Shown: in pieces, positions 37,918-47,202 of the stretch
Numbering within the stretch: position 1 is the stretch's first letter
How the letters are laid out: each line of letters begins with the position of its first letter
Source of the DNA: an uncultured Elusimicrobia bacterium
GTDB lineage: Bacteria; Elusimicrobiota; Elusimicrobia; Elusimicrobiales; UBA9959
Length of the DNA: 63,388 nt
Assembly: GCA_903867985.1 (NCBI GenBank)
Contig: CAIPTO010000144.1
Span: 1 to 63,388 of the forward strand
Reading direction: 5' to 3'
Position numbers and translations under genes: made by a program
Notes under the pieces: generated by a model
Database searches by the model: none
What the model was told of the DNA's origin: nothing
The model's input: only the letters and a program-made list of their open reading frames with translations

Positions 37918-39410
37918 AAGTCACTTTCCTGCACAACGGCTATGAAAGCCTCGGCGTAGAGGCTCTTTCGGCAGCCCTCAAAAAAACCGGTATCGAAACC
38001 AGCCTGGTCATAGACCCGTGCCTGTTCGATGAAAGCGGTTTCTGGCGGCTGAAAGGCCCCGCGCGGTTTTTCGACCTTAAGAACGAAACCATGGTCCGGT
38101 TGAAAGCCGAAAAACCGGACCTGCTTTGCTTTTCGGTTTTTACGGATAATTACCGCTGGGCGCTGGGCTGGGCCGAAGCCGCCAAAAAGGAGCTGGGCGT
38201 CCCCATAGCGTTCGGCGGCATACATCCCACAAGCGTCCCTGAAAAAGTCATCGCCCAAAGCTGCGTAGACCATATCTGCGTAGGCGAGGGCGACCGCGCC
38301 CTGCCGGCCCTGGCCCTGGCTCTGGACGCGAAAGATCCGGCGCCCATAGCCAATATATGGTCGAAGAGGGACGGAACACTGATAAAGGGGGAGATCGCCA
38401 CGCCGCTCGACCTGGATACGCTTGAATTCGCCGACAAGGATATTTTTTATTCGCGTTATCCTTTTTTCAGGGGCGGATACCTGATCTCGGCTTCCAGGGG
38501 TTGCCCCTTTGCCTGCGCCTACTGCGCGAACAATATTTACGCGCGCCTCTACGGCGGGCGCAAATACGCCAGGAGCAGAAGTCCCGGGCATGTGCTCAGG
38601 GAACTGTCCCTCGCAAAAGAAAGATGGCGGCCGGAGTTCGTGCATTTCTCCGACGAGGTCTTCAACCGGGATACGGCCTGGCTTGAAGCTTTTCTCCCTC
38701 GCTACAAGCGCGAGACGGGCCTGCCGTTCTCCTGCTTTATCTACCCGGACCTTCTGAACGCGAAGACCGCCCGTCTTCTGAAGGAATCGGGGTGTTTCAA
38801 GGTCCAGCTGGGAGTTCAGACTTTCGACGGGGGACGCCGCCTTGAAACACTTAAGCGCCCCTCGTCAAACACAAAAATAGCCGAGGCCCTGGATTTGCTC
38901 AAGCGTGAAAGAGTGTACACGGTCTGTGATTCTATTTTAGGTTTGCCGGGAGACACAAAAAAGGATCTGCTGAACCTGGCCGATTTTTACGCGGAACACA
39001 CTCCGGACCAGAACGAGGTGTTTTTTCTTAAATATTATCCCGGCACGGAATTGACGATAAAAGCCGCGGAGACGGGGCTTTTGAATACTGAAGAACTGGC
39101 GGCGATAGACTCCGGTGACGGACCATCAGGGATCATCAGCCGACCTAAGGGAACACACCCGGAACTCGACAGATTTTTCACGCTGTTCCTTATACTGCCG
39201 CTTCTCCCCGCAGTCCTGAGAAAAGTCATGATTGGGAACGCTTCCATGATGAAATTCCTGCCGGGCAATATTCTCCTCAGAATACTGACTCGTCTCTTAA
39301 AAAGACCGGCCTATGATTTTAATACCGGTCAGTTCTCGCGCAGGTACCGCTATTTTATGAAGCTCAAGTTTAAGAGTTTATGGCAGAAACTATTTTCGCC
39401 CGCGCTATGA
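37914..39410 (+). CDS. B12-binding domain radical SAM protein
   Basis: This 498-residue protein has an N-terminal cobalamin-binding-like Rossmann domain (about 1-150, with NGYESLGVEALSAAL, GGIHPTSVP and VGEGD). The classical DxHxxG motif for the cobalt ligand is not seen. The rSAM domain follows with Cys197-x3-Cys201-x2-Cys204 (CPFACAYC), VQLGVQTFDGGRRLETLKR and GLPGDTKKD. The C-terminal 100 residues are helical. Such enzymes commonly methylate or rearrange lipids, peptides or natural products. It is the middle gene of the 36589-40465 operon, overlapping both neighbours by 4 nt. Confidence 0.9.
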   Translation: MKVTFLHNGYESLGVEALSAALKKTGIETSLVIDPCLFDESGFWRLKGPARFFDLKNETMVRLKAEKPDLLCFSVFTDNYRWALGWAEAAKKELGVPIAFGGIHPTSVPEKVIAQSCVDHICVGEGDRALPALALALDAKDPAPIANIWSKRDGTLIKGEIATPLDLDTLEFADKDIFYSRYPFFRGGYLISASRGCPFACAYCANNIYARLYGGRKYARSRSPGHVLRELSLAKERWRPEFVHFSDEVFNRDTAWLEAFLPRYKRETGLPFSCFIYPDLLNAKTARLLKESGCFKVQLGVQTFDGGRRLETLKRPSSNTKIAEALDLLKRERVYTVCDSILGLPGDTKKDLLNLADFYAEHTPDQNEVFFLKYYPGTELTIKAAETGLLNTEELAAIDSGDGPSGIISRPKGTHPELDRFFTLFLILPLLPAVLRKVMIGNASMMKFLPGNILLRILTRLLKRPAYDFNTGQFSRRYRYFMKLKFKSLWQKLFSPAL

Positions 39411-40465
39411 TAAGCCTCGTATCCGAAAATCTTAACTCCGCCGTTCCCGAAAAGGATGAGGCGGTCCCGTACTGCTGCACCCCCGCTTGGATCGGTCTCT
39501 GCCGTAAGGTTTTCGGTTATGAAGTAAAAGCTTTTTCCATTAGGCGGGATTCCGCGCGGATAGGCGGGTTCATGTACGCCGTGGTCCGCTCTCCCATATT
39601 CGGCACAAGGCTCGTCTCGATGCCTTTCTCGGACGAAGGAGCGATCTGGTTTAAGTCTGGCGAGGTCCCGGACGTACAAAGCATGAAAGCGGTACGGGAC
39701 GCCGTTACGGAGATCCTGGATAAAGACGCCAGGGATCTAGGAGCTGACTACGCGGAACTGCGGGGAGCGGAAATTATTTTCAAGGATGGCGAGCGCGATG
39801 AAAGATTTATTTGCGCTTCGCCTTATACCCGTTTTGTGCTGAACACTTCGGCGACTTACGCATCCCTTCGGGAACGCTTCCAGACCAACCTCATTAAAAA
39901 CCTGAGGAAAGCCGACAAATATATCTCGGTTACGGAAACCCGCGAGCCGGAAGGGGTGGCTGACGTATATGAAATTTACGCGCGGCAGATGCGCGAATTC
40001 GGATCCCCGCCGCTCCCGGTCGCCTACTTCGAACATCTTTTGCATGAAGGGCTTGGGCGGCTGTTCATAGCCCGCGCGAACGGGTGTCCGGCGGCCATGC
40101 TGTTCACTCTGGAGCATAACGGCACCCGCTTCGCGGACATCAACGCCGGGAGCCCGGAATTAGAGGAATTCTTTCCCAAGATACGGCTCTTCGACGAAAC
40201 GATACGCTCCGCCTGCGGCGCCAATTTACCAGCGTACGATCTTATGCGGACGCGTCCGGGCTCAGGCGTACATGCGCACAAACAAAAGTGGGGCGGGAAA
40301 GAACTTCCCATAAAATATTATTTCAGGAAATATCGCGCGGGGGTAAACCTGGAAATGGATCCGGAGCAGAAGCGCTTCGCCCCGGCCAGACTTCTGTTGC
40401 GTCACCTGCCATTGCCTCTGCTGGTGAAGATCGGGCCGCTCATACGCCGGCACGCCGGTAAATAA
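39407..40465 (+). CDS. FemAB/GNAT-fold acyltransferase
   Basis: The start is taken as the ATG at 39407, which overlaps the previous stop as ATGA. The upstream ATG at 39380 would give a 31-nt overlap. The protein of about 352 residues has the double GNAT layout of FemAB-like proteins. LRERFQTNLIKNLRKADK is followed by the second acetyltransferase domain (LGRLFIARANGCPAAMLFTLEHNGTRFADINAGS) and FDETIRSACGANLPAYDLMRTRPGSGVHAHKQKWGG. Relatives add amino acids to peptidoglycan or occur in exopolysaccharide/PEP-CTERM loci. It converges on the membrane protein gene with an 8-bp gap. Confidence 0.82.
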   Translation: MISLVSENLNSAVPEKDEAVPYCCTPAWIGLCRKVFGYEVKAFSIRRDSARIGGFMYAVVRSPIFGTRLVSMPFSDEGAIWFKSGEVPDVQSMKAVRDAVTEILDKDARDLGADYAELRGAEIIFKDGERDERFICASPYTRFVLNTSATYASLRERFQTNLIKNLRKADKYISVTETREPEGVADVYEIYARQMREFGSPPLPVAYFEHLLHEGLGRLFIARANGCPAAMLFTLEHNGTRFADINAGSPELEEFFPKIRLFDETIRSACGANLPAYDLMRTRPGSGVHAHKQKWGGKELPIKYYFRKYRAGVNLEMDPEQKRFAPARLLLRHLPLPLLVKIGPLIRRHAGK

Positions 40466-40473
40466 TTAGAGCT

Positions 40474-42087
40474 TTAATGTTCCCGCGCCTGCGGCGGACG
40501 AGCCGATCTGCCAGGTACCGCGTCCGCCCCCGACAGACACGTGTTAATTTTAATCACACAGATCTCATCGTCATCCGTTCTTACACTGAAATCACAATGT
40601 GTCAGCGCATAGGCCTGCCAAAAACGTTTTCCCACGACAGGCAGCGCCCCGCCGCTTTCCGTATAGGAGCGGGCCATATCGTCGAAATAAAACGAGTTTT
40701 CTATAATAATAAAATCAGGCTTATACTCTGCTATAAATTTCTCCGCGCCGGCGGCAGAGTCGGAGTAGAAAAAAGCCAGGCTGTTCTCGTATCTGCGCCG
40801 TATATCCGGCATAACGCGTTGATCGAAGGGAAATTGAACCATCTCTTTGAAAGAGACGACGGGGCGCTTGGCGAAGAACGGAATAGAATAGATCAGTTCG
40901 CTGTCCGGATGGCCAGCGATAAGGGCCTGGGGATCCTGCCGGTTTAGATATTCATAAACGGGTTTGTATTTTGAAAAACTCTTAATATCGTTGTATAGCG
41001 GATGCAGCAGTACGAAAGCGGCCAGGAGAACATAACTTGCCGTCCTGAGCTTTCCGTCCGTCCAGACGAGCATATTATCCATTATAACGAACGTCAGCGC
41101 GAAAGGGATCGTGAAGACAAATTGCCTTCCGGCCGTGGGCAGCGAAAAGCCGGCCACAAGGATGAACGCCGCGGCAGCACCGAACAGAACTATCTTTATT
41201 TCTCTCGGCATATTCTTTACAGGACCCGGTTTTCCCCGCACCAGAAAGACGCCGGCGAGCAGCAGAAAGAAGAGTGTTAAATACCTGTAAAGTTCGCTGT
41301 GTTCGTTTAAATTTAAGATAAAATACGCCGCAAACCGGATCGGATCGGGAAGAACCGCCGCGCGGCCGAGGAATCCCGAAAACTTGTACGTTTGGTATCT
41401 GCTTATATCAATACTGATGTAAGTGCCCAGAACGACGGCGGCAGCCAGCAGCGCGAACGCCCCGAACAGCAGGATATAGGTGCGTTTCAGACCGGGGGAC
41501 CAGCTTGATCCGTACGAGAAGAACACCAAAACGCATGAGATCCCGATAACCGGCAAAACTGGCGGATAAAACGCCCAGGCTAAAACAATAAAAACCGGCA
41601 GGGCGTAGAATTTTTTTGTGAAGAGGGAATACATGAACAGGCAGAATATCAGGATCCCGAAGGTCCGGGGCTGCCCGTGATAGAGCGAATCCATAGAGAG
41701 AAAGTAAACACAGAACAACGCGCATAGCAATTTCGCGGCTTCGGGTCTTTTGTAGACTACTAGGCCTATTCTATGGACCAGCGCGCAGCAGCCGAGCGAC
41801 GCCGCGATCGAGACGCTTTTTAATATCAGGATAATATTAAAATATTTGGCCAGAAAAGCGTAAAGAGCGACCACCAGCGAATACGCGGCTATCGGATTTT
41901 GCTGGCGGGCCTGCAGCGCATAGGCCAGGAAAACGTCTTTCGCGTACAAATGAGTCGCGGAAGCGCTGTTATAAAAATAGAAGTTCAGGGAATCCGGGTA
42001 CAGGGAATAAGCGGGATCAAATATAAAAGGACATCCTATGAAATTGACGTAAAGCACCACGCTTAAAATGAGAAAAGAAAAATACAT
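40474..42087 (-). CDS. Polytopic membrane protein, GT-C-like
   Basis: This 537-residue protein has about 12 hydrophobic segments and a soluble C-terminal region of about 130 residues. The first extracytoplasmic loop contains CPFIFDPAYSLYPDSLNFYFY. I do not recognise a family with certainty. The layout (long first loop, many helices, soluble tail) is like GT-C glycosyltransferases that use polyprenyl-linked donors. It is the last gene of the long minus-strand operon that starts at 49713, with a 6-bp gap after the epimerase gene. Confidence 0.65.
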   Translation of the reverse strand: MYFSFLILSVVLYVNFIGCPFIFDPAYSLYPDSLNFYFYNSASATHLYAKDVFLAYALQARQQNPIAAYSLVVALYAFLAKYFNIILILKSVSIAASLGCCALVHRIGLVVYKRPEAAKLLCALFCVYFLSMDSLYHGQPRTFGILIFCLFMYSLFTKKFYALPVFIVLAWAFYPPVLPVIGISCVLVFFSYGSSWSPGLKRTYILLFGAFALLAAAVVLGTYISIDISRYQTYKFSGFLGRAAVLPDPIRFAAYFILNLNEHSELYRYLTLFFLLLAGVFLVRGKPGPVKNMPREIKIVLFGAAAAFILVAGFSLPTAGRQFVFTIPFALTFVIMDNMLVWTDGKLRTASYVLLAAFVLLHPLYNDIKSFSKYKPVYEYLNRQDPQALIAGHPDSELIYSIPFFAKRPVVSFKEMVQFPFDQRVMPDIRRRYENSLAFFYSDSAAGAEKFIAEYKPDFIIIENSFYFDDMARSYTESGGALPVVGKRFWQAYALTHCDFSVRTDDDEICVIKINTCLSGADAVPGRSARPPQAREH

Positions 42088-42093
42088 AGAAGT

Positions 42094-43116
42094 TTAGAGA
42101 CTCCTGTTCCTCCGGAACCATTCCACGCTTAAAGCTATGCCTTCCCGGGCGGTGAATTTCCTGCTGTACCCCAGTCCGATCAGCTTGGAAATGTCGCAGC
42201 TCCAGTTGATCGGCATAGCCGCCAGCATTTCCGAATCGAAATTCACTCTGAAGGGGAATATTTCCAAACCTATCATGCGCTCAATCGCTTCCTTGAAGCG
42301 AAGGCCCCATCTCAAGAGACTTTTATTTACGGCTATCTCGCGGATCTTCTTTTTTTTACCCAGGGCGGCCGCAACCATCTCCACGGTTTCCGTGAAAGAC
42401 CGGCTTTCATCGGATACGAAATACACTTCTCCTGATCTCCCTTTTTCGCAAACAGCGATACTGGCCTCTGTCAGGTTGCCGACATAGCACACAGGCACCC
42501 GTATCTCCGTTCCCGTGATCGCCATGGAAAAGCCCAGATTTACAAGCCTGAACAGCATCGCCCAAGGTCCGCTGTAGGGACCGTAGACCATGCCGGGCCT
42601 TATCACGCTCACCGGCAGGGCAAAGTCCTTAAAAAGACCCAGGATCCGCCGCTCGCCGTCAAGTTTGCTCCTGCCGTAAACGGAATATGGCGGTGAGGCC
42701 CAGTCTTCTGTAATATTCACGCCAGGCCCCGCGCTAGCCACACTGCTATAATGAACCAGCCGCTCCACTTTTTTCGCGAGACATGCCCGGGCCAGGTTCA
42801 TAGCGCCGTCCACATTGGTCTGGAAACAAAGGCGCCCGAAACCGCCCTTTGAATATATGGATCCCGACGGCCTTACGGTCGCCGCCAGGTGATAAACAAC
42901 GCTCACCCCCTCCAAAGCCCTGAGGATGGAGGGCGGATCGAGCAGATCGCCCACGGCGATCTCCACACCGAGTCCATTCAGCGCGGAGCAATCGCTGCTG
43001 GCCCTTACAAAGCACCGCACGCGCGTCCCCCTGGCGGACAGCTCCCTGACAAGATTCCTGCCGATGAAGCCCGTAGCTCCGGTTACCAGAATAAGTTTAT
43101 CGCGTGATGTAAGCAC
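42094..43116 (-). CDS. NAD-dependent epimerase/dehydratase (extended SDR)
   Basis: This 340-residue extended SDR has the cofactor motif VTGATGFIGRNLV (from residue 12), HLAATV, the Ser of VHYSSVASAG and the catalytic YGRSK (about 148). The C-terminal substrate domain is diverged. Relatives include dihydroflavonol-reductase-like and sterol-dehydrogenase-like enzymes and nucleotide-sugar epimerases. Substrate cannot be read from sequence. Its start overlaps the preceding B12-rSAM gene by 20 nt. Confidence 0.85.
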   Translation of the reverse strand: MLTSRDKLILVTGATGFIGRNLVRELSARGTRVRCFVRASSDCSALNGLGVEIAVGDLLDPPSILRALEGVSVVYHLAATVRPSGSIYSKGGFGRLCFQTNVDGAMNLARACLAKKVERLVHYSSVASAGPGVNITEDWASPPYSVYGRSKLDGERRILGLFKDFALPVSVIRPGMVYGPYSGPWAMLFRLVNLGFSMAITGTEIRVPVCYVGNLTEASIAVCEKGRSGEVYFVSDESRSFTETVEMVAAALGKKKKIREIAVNKSLLRWGLRFKEAIERMIGLEIFPFRVNFDSEMLAAMPINWSCDISKLIGLGYSRKFTAREGIALSVEWFRRNRSL

Positions 43117-44632
43117 AAGTCATATCCTTGACGCGCCTGAAAACATACTTCGCGTTGAATTTTAAAAGTTCAAGGGAGGAAACGTGGGGGTAAGGGAATT
43201 TTTTTCCTCTGAAATATTTCTGGAATAGAATATTAAATAAAATGCATACGCCGCGGAGATCGAACGCGGGCAGGCGGCGGTACAGCCTGCGCACGATTAT
43301 TTCTTCAACCAGCCGCCTGGGCAGAAAATTCACAAGACATAAAAGGTTCCTGATCCTGGCGTTGGCAGAAGTCTTCGTATGTCCGCCCAGCGAATAAGGG
43401 AGGCTTTGCGCGCCCGTCCGGATGCCGCGCACCTGCTCCGGCGTCAGCAGGGATGTTTCGGCCGCGAACTCAGTTATCCTGGTCTTCGGGTAGTACCGCA
43501 GCCAGTTTGAGTCCGCAAAATCCGGCCTGCAGGCGTTCAGGAATTTGACTGTCTCCAGAGTCTCAGCCTCAGTCTCTTCCGGCAGACCTAAAATGATATT
43601 GGTGCACACGAATATGGCGGTCCGGCCTAATAATTCCACTCCCTGCTTTATACGCCCGGTCTCTTCAAAACGGTTGAGCACCTTTGCCCTGACCCGCTCG
43701 TTGATCGTCTGGATCCCGAGATTTACGCTGCCGCATTTGGACCTTTCCAGGAGCGCGACCATTGCCGGGGTAAGGAAACGGCTGTGAACTGTGCAAAAGA
43801 ACGGCAGGTCTATCTTTTCCCGGTACTGCGACAGGAAATTCTCCAGCCAATCGGCGTCATGAATGAATAAATCGTCAAAAAACGCGACTCTTTTGATATT
43901 GAATTCGCCTTTCGCCCAGAGAAGTTCGTTTATTACGTTCGCCGGACTTCGCCGCCTTTTCTTATGGCGGGAAGTCCCGTATATCCGGCTTAAATAACTG
44001 TTATGGCAGTAACTGCATTCAAATATGCAGGACCTGCTGGTAACCACCGAGTAAGGGTCGCGCACGAACGCGGGATGCTCCCTGTAGAACAGGCCCTTGT
44101 CCGGCAAAGGCAGGGCATCCAGATCTTCCACAAACTTTACCGCCAGCGGGAAGACGGGGGTTCCATTGTGTTTGAATACTATATTAGCGGCAAATGGCGC
44201 CGCGGGGTCCTCCCCGCCTCCGGCCAGGCGATCCATCAGTTCCGAGATAGCGGGCTCCCCTTCTCCGACACACACATAATCGACATTCTCTTCTTTTATA
44301 ACCTCTTCGCCGACTGCGGTGGCGTGATGGCCGCCGAAAAGTATAGGGGCGCGGCATTCCTTCTTCAACTTTCCAGCCAACCTTTTAGCCCACTGGTAGG
44401 TATCGGAATAGACCGAAAAGCATATCAAGTCAGGACAAAGCTGCTTCACACGCCGCACAATAGCTTCGTCATAACTGAAAATATTCTTTACAGCCTCGCT
44501 CCTGAATCTGAAGTTGTCTCCGATGGCGGGATCAAAAGCCAGGAATGTATCGTGTCCGAGTCCCTGTAGGACCGCGGAGACGTACTCCACACCCATATTT
44601 TCCCCGCCATTATGAATAAATAACACCTTCAT
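43097..44632 (-). CDS. B12-binding domain radical SAM protein
   Basis: This 511-residue paralogue of the proteins at 37914 and 44629 has an N-terminal cobalamin-binding-like domain (NGGENMGVEYVSAVLQGLGHDT, GGHHATAV, VGEGEPA) without an obvious DxHxxG motif. The rSAM cluster site is Cys202-x3-Cys206-x2-Cys209 (CIFECSYC), and GLPEETEAET is present. A helical C-terminal region follows. Its start overlaps the stop of the 44629 reading by 4 nt. Tight coupling with a second paralogue suggests successive modifications of the same scaffold. Confidence 0.9.
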   Translation of the reverse strand: MKVLFIHNGGENMGVEYVSAVLQGLGHDTFLAFDPAIGDNFRFRSEAVKNIFSYDEAIVRRVKQLCPDLICFSVYSDTYQWAKRLAGKLKKECRAPILFGGHHATAVGEEVIKEENVDYVCVGEGEPAISELMDRLAGGGEDPAAPFAANIVFKHNGTPVFPLAVKFVEDLDALPLPDKGLFYREHPAFVRDPYSVVTSRSCIFECSYCHNSYLSRIYGTSRHKKRRRSPANVINELLWAKGEFNIKRVAFFDDLFIHDADWLENFLSQYREKIDLPFFCTVHSRFLTPAMVALLERSKCGSVNLGIQTINERVRAKVLNRFEETGRIKQGVELLGRTAIFVCTNIILGLPEETEAETLETVKFLNACRPDFADSNWLRYYPKTRITEFAAETSLLTPEQVRGIRTGAQSLPYSLGGHTKTSANARIRNLLCLVNFLPRRLVEEIIVRRLYRRLPAFDLRGVCILFNILFQKYFRGKKFPYPHVSSLELLKFNAKYVFRRVKDMTCAYITR

Positions 44633-46158
44633 TTTTTATACGCCCTTTTCATACCCGACAGAGAGCCCGTTATTTTTTTATACGCAAAGTAAAAACAGCT
44701 TTGCAGATACACTCTTGCGCCGGAATCATATGTCGCTTTCCGGTAAAAGAAGCCCCCCAGCGGAGAAAATTTTATTATTCTCGCCAAGCGGTTCAGGGAT
44801 CCGAACCAGAGGGGGATATAACGGTACAAATTAAGATAAAGGATCGCGGAGATCACCGCCGCCGGAAGATAACCCGCTGATTCAAGCAGGATGGCGGCCT
44901 TCTTAGTCAGCGCCGGGTTTTTGACATTCAGTTTCCAGCCCATCCCGGTGTCGGTTCCGGTTTCCACAAGCCGCTCGAGAGGCACATCAGGGAACCTTTG
45001 GCCCTCCTGTTCCAGCAGATCGGTTTGAGGATATAACCTCAGCCAGTTCGCGATTATAAGATCGGGCTTGCTTTCCGCATAAAACCCGGCCAGCTCCAGC
45101 AGATTTTCATGGGATGAGCGAGGCAGGCCGACAATATTCTCAGTGACGGTTAAAATGCCGTACTTTTTTAAAACACCCATGGCGGCCCGGATTTCACCCA
45201 GAGATTCATTCCGCGACACAGCGGATTTAGAGACAGGGTCTATACTCTGGATCCCGATGCCTATTTCATAACAATTGGAGTCTTTAAGAAGCCTGATGAC
45301 AGATTCCGTAACGGAAGTCGGATGCAGGTAGCAAAAAAAAGGCAGATTCACCTTTTGCCTGTAGCTTTCGCAGAATTCTTTCAGCCAATCTTCGCTCCAG
45401 AAGAACATGTCATCAACAAACCAGACATACTCCGGAGCGTACTTCTCTTTGGCCAGACCCAATTCCCGTATCACATTATCAGGCGTCCTTTTTCTTACAT
45501 GGCTTTTGCCGTATAATTTGCGCAGCGAATGATTCGAGCAATAGGAACAGTCAAAATGGCAGCCACGGCTGGTTATGGCCATGTAGGTTTTTTTGTAAAC
45601 CGGATTCTGCGCGTAATATATTTCCTTATCGGGAAATGGCAGATCATCCAGGTCGGAATTTATCGGGGCCAGGGGATTTTTTATTACCCCCCCCGGTTCT
45701 TTAAACCAGATATTGCTTATATTCGTCCTGACCGCACCCGCATCAAAACTATCCGCCAGCTCCGTAAGAGCCGTTTCACCTTCCCCCACGCAAACAGCGT
45801 CCAGGCAAGTGTTCTCAATGACCGCAGCAGGCGACAATGTGGGGTGGATCCCCCCGAATATAACAAAAGCTTTAGTGCGGGAACGGATCATGCCAGCCAG
45901 GGCCAGGGCACACTGATAATTGTCGGTAACTACGGAAAAACAAATAATGTCCGGCGCAAAAGCGGCGACCCCGGCCAAAACAGTCTCCCTGGAATCAAGC
46001 AGCGTCGCCAGCGTCTTATTCTGAAAAAACACGTCCCGAAACAGAAGGGGATCTATGACCAACCCTACCGCGTGGCCGCGGGCCTTAAGATGCGCGGACA
46101 GATATTCTATTCCCAGATTCTCAAAAACTCCGGTTGAAATGAACAGGACGCGCGCCAT
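44629..46158 (-). CDS. B12-binding domain radical SAM protein
   Basis: This 509-residue protein has an N-terminal domain with ENLGIEYLSAHLKARGHAVG, FGGIHPTLSP and VGEGETALTEL. The rSAM domain carries Cys200-x3-Cys204-x2-Cys207 (CHFDCSYC), and GIGIQSIDPVSKSAVSR and GLPRSSHENL are typical of the core barrel. Sequence layout is closest to the 43097 and 37914 proteins, so these are within-cluster paralogues. Its start shares one base with the stop of the upstream rSAM gene. Confidence 0.9.
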   Translation of the reverse strand: MARVLFISTGVFENLGIEYLSAHLKARGHAVGLVIDPLLFRDVFFQNKTLATLLDSRETVLAGVAAFAPDIICFSVVTDNYQCALALAGMIRSRTKAFVIFGGIHPTLSPAAVIENTCLDAVCVGEGETALTELADSFDAGAVRTNISNIWFKEPGGVIKNPLAPINSDLDDLPFPDKEIYYAQNPVYKKTYMAITSRGCHFDCSYCSNHSLRKLYGKSHVRKRTPDNVIRELGLAKEKYAPEYVWFVDDMFFWSEDWLKEFCESYRQKVNLPFFCYLHPTSVTESVIRLLKDSNCYEIGIGIQSIDPVSKSAVSRNESLGEIRAAMGVLKKYGILTVTENIVGLPRSSHENLLELAGFYAESKPDLIIANWLRLYPQTDLLEQEGQRFPDVPLERLVETGTDTGMGWKLNVKNPALTKKAAILLESAGYLPAAVISAILYLNLYRYIPLWFGSLNRLARIIKFSPLGGFFYRKATYDSGARVYLQSCFYFAYKKITGSLSGMKRAYKK

Positions 46159-47198
46159 TATTTATAAACCTTAACCGGTAATCCGCCGGTTGCCAGGCCA
46201 GAGATATATTTCCTGTGAAATTCAGTGTCGTCAATCCGGCATTTAGCCGGCTTTTCGCTTTTAAACATAGGGCTGGCCCGCATGCCGCATATGATCTGAT
46301 CCATCCCATCGGTCAGAACATTGCCGAAAGAATAGGGGATAAATTCACACGGCTGTAATTCGCCGCGGGGATTGATATATAGCGTGGACCCGATGGAGCA
46401 TCGCGGGATGGAAACGCGGTTAAATACCGGCAAGCCGAAAGAAGGGATGGACGTGAGTCCGCTTATATCCTTTGCGCCGATAGGCTCCAGAAAGTCGAGC
46501 CATCTTCCCGCGGAATGCGGCGCGGTCAGCCGCAGCGCGCCGGCGCCTTTGGCGCGCGCCAGCGATATAATATCAGCAATGACTCCGTCTTCTATCAGGC
46601 GCTTTGTGGCAACGACCGAGACCACTGTTAAAAGCCCGTGCTTCAAGCAAAGCTCCAGAGCCCGCGTCACGCGCTCAAAAGATCCGGGTATCCCGCAGAA
46701 ACCGTCATGTTCATTTTTTGACGCCGCATGAAGACTCAGACAGACGCATGATAAGCCGGCGGCCTTCAGCGATTGAACAACGGTTTCATCGGCCAGCAGG
46801 TATCCATTGGTCTCCAGAAAAGTTATGAAACCCTTCCCGGAAGCCATCCCTATCATACCCGCGATATCGGGATGCAGGAGCGGTTCACCTCCCCCGAAAT
46901 AAACTCTAGGGACTTTAAGACTCTCAAGATCCCGCAGGATCTTTTCAGCGTCTCTCAAAGCAAGTTCGCCGGCTTCAGCGCGGCTTCCATCCACGGCGCA
47001 ATGCCGGCAGTTAAAGTTACATCGACCGGTCACCGCGATCGTGGCGGCGGAAGGCGAACAGAGGCGAGCTGTTTTCCGGGCGCAATGCGCGAGTATCAGG
47101 CGTAGTTTCTTTGCAGTGCCCGCCAGTTCCAGCAGGAATATTAATTTTAAAGGTAAATTCAAAACCTGACGGAGGATAGGAAGATGATAAACTTTCAT
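46158..47198 (-). CDS. Radical SAM/SPASM-like protein
   Basis: Starting at the ATG at 47196-47198, 4 nt after the previous stop, the protein has about 346 residues. The rSAM site is Cys60-x3-Cys64-x2-Cys67 (CNFNCRHC), followed by VYFGGGEPLLHPDI. The C-terminal part has IPRCSIGSTLYINPRGELQPCEFIPYSFGN and a later Cys in PAKCRIDD, the layout of SPASM-type auxiliary clusters. It lacks a B12 domain. A hydrophobic N-terminal segment (LPLKLIFLLELAG) may associate with the membrane. The longer reading to 47255 overlaps the upstream gene. Confidence 0.85.
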   Translation of the reverse strand: MKVYHLPILRQVLNLPLKLIFLLELAGTAKKLRLILAHCARKTARLCSPSAATIAVTGRCNFNCRHCAVDGSRAEAGELALRDAEKILRDLESLKVPRVYFGGGEPLLHPDIAGMIGMASGKGFITFLETNGYLLADETVVQSLKAAGLSCVCLSLHAASKNEHDGFCGIPGSFERVTRALELCLKHGLLTVVSVVATKRLIEDGVIADIISLARAKGAGALRLTAPHSAGRWLDFLEPIGAKDISGLTSIPSFGLPVFNRVSIPRCSIGSTLYINPRGELQPCEFIPYSFGNVLTDGMDQIICGMRASPMFKSEKPAKCRIDDTEFHRKYISGLATGGLPVKVYK

Positions 47199-47202
47199 AA
47201 AG

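Noticed and set aside
36589-43116. Hopanoid biosynthesis cluster (HpnE/HpnH/HpnJ-like)
   Set aside because: FAD oxidoreductase and B12-rSAM genes are present, but no squalene synthase or squalene-hopene cyclase is seen, so the name is not supported.
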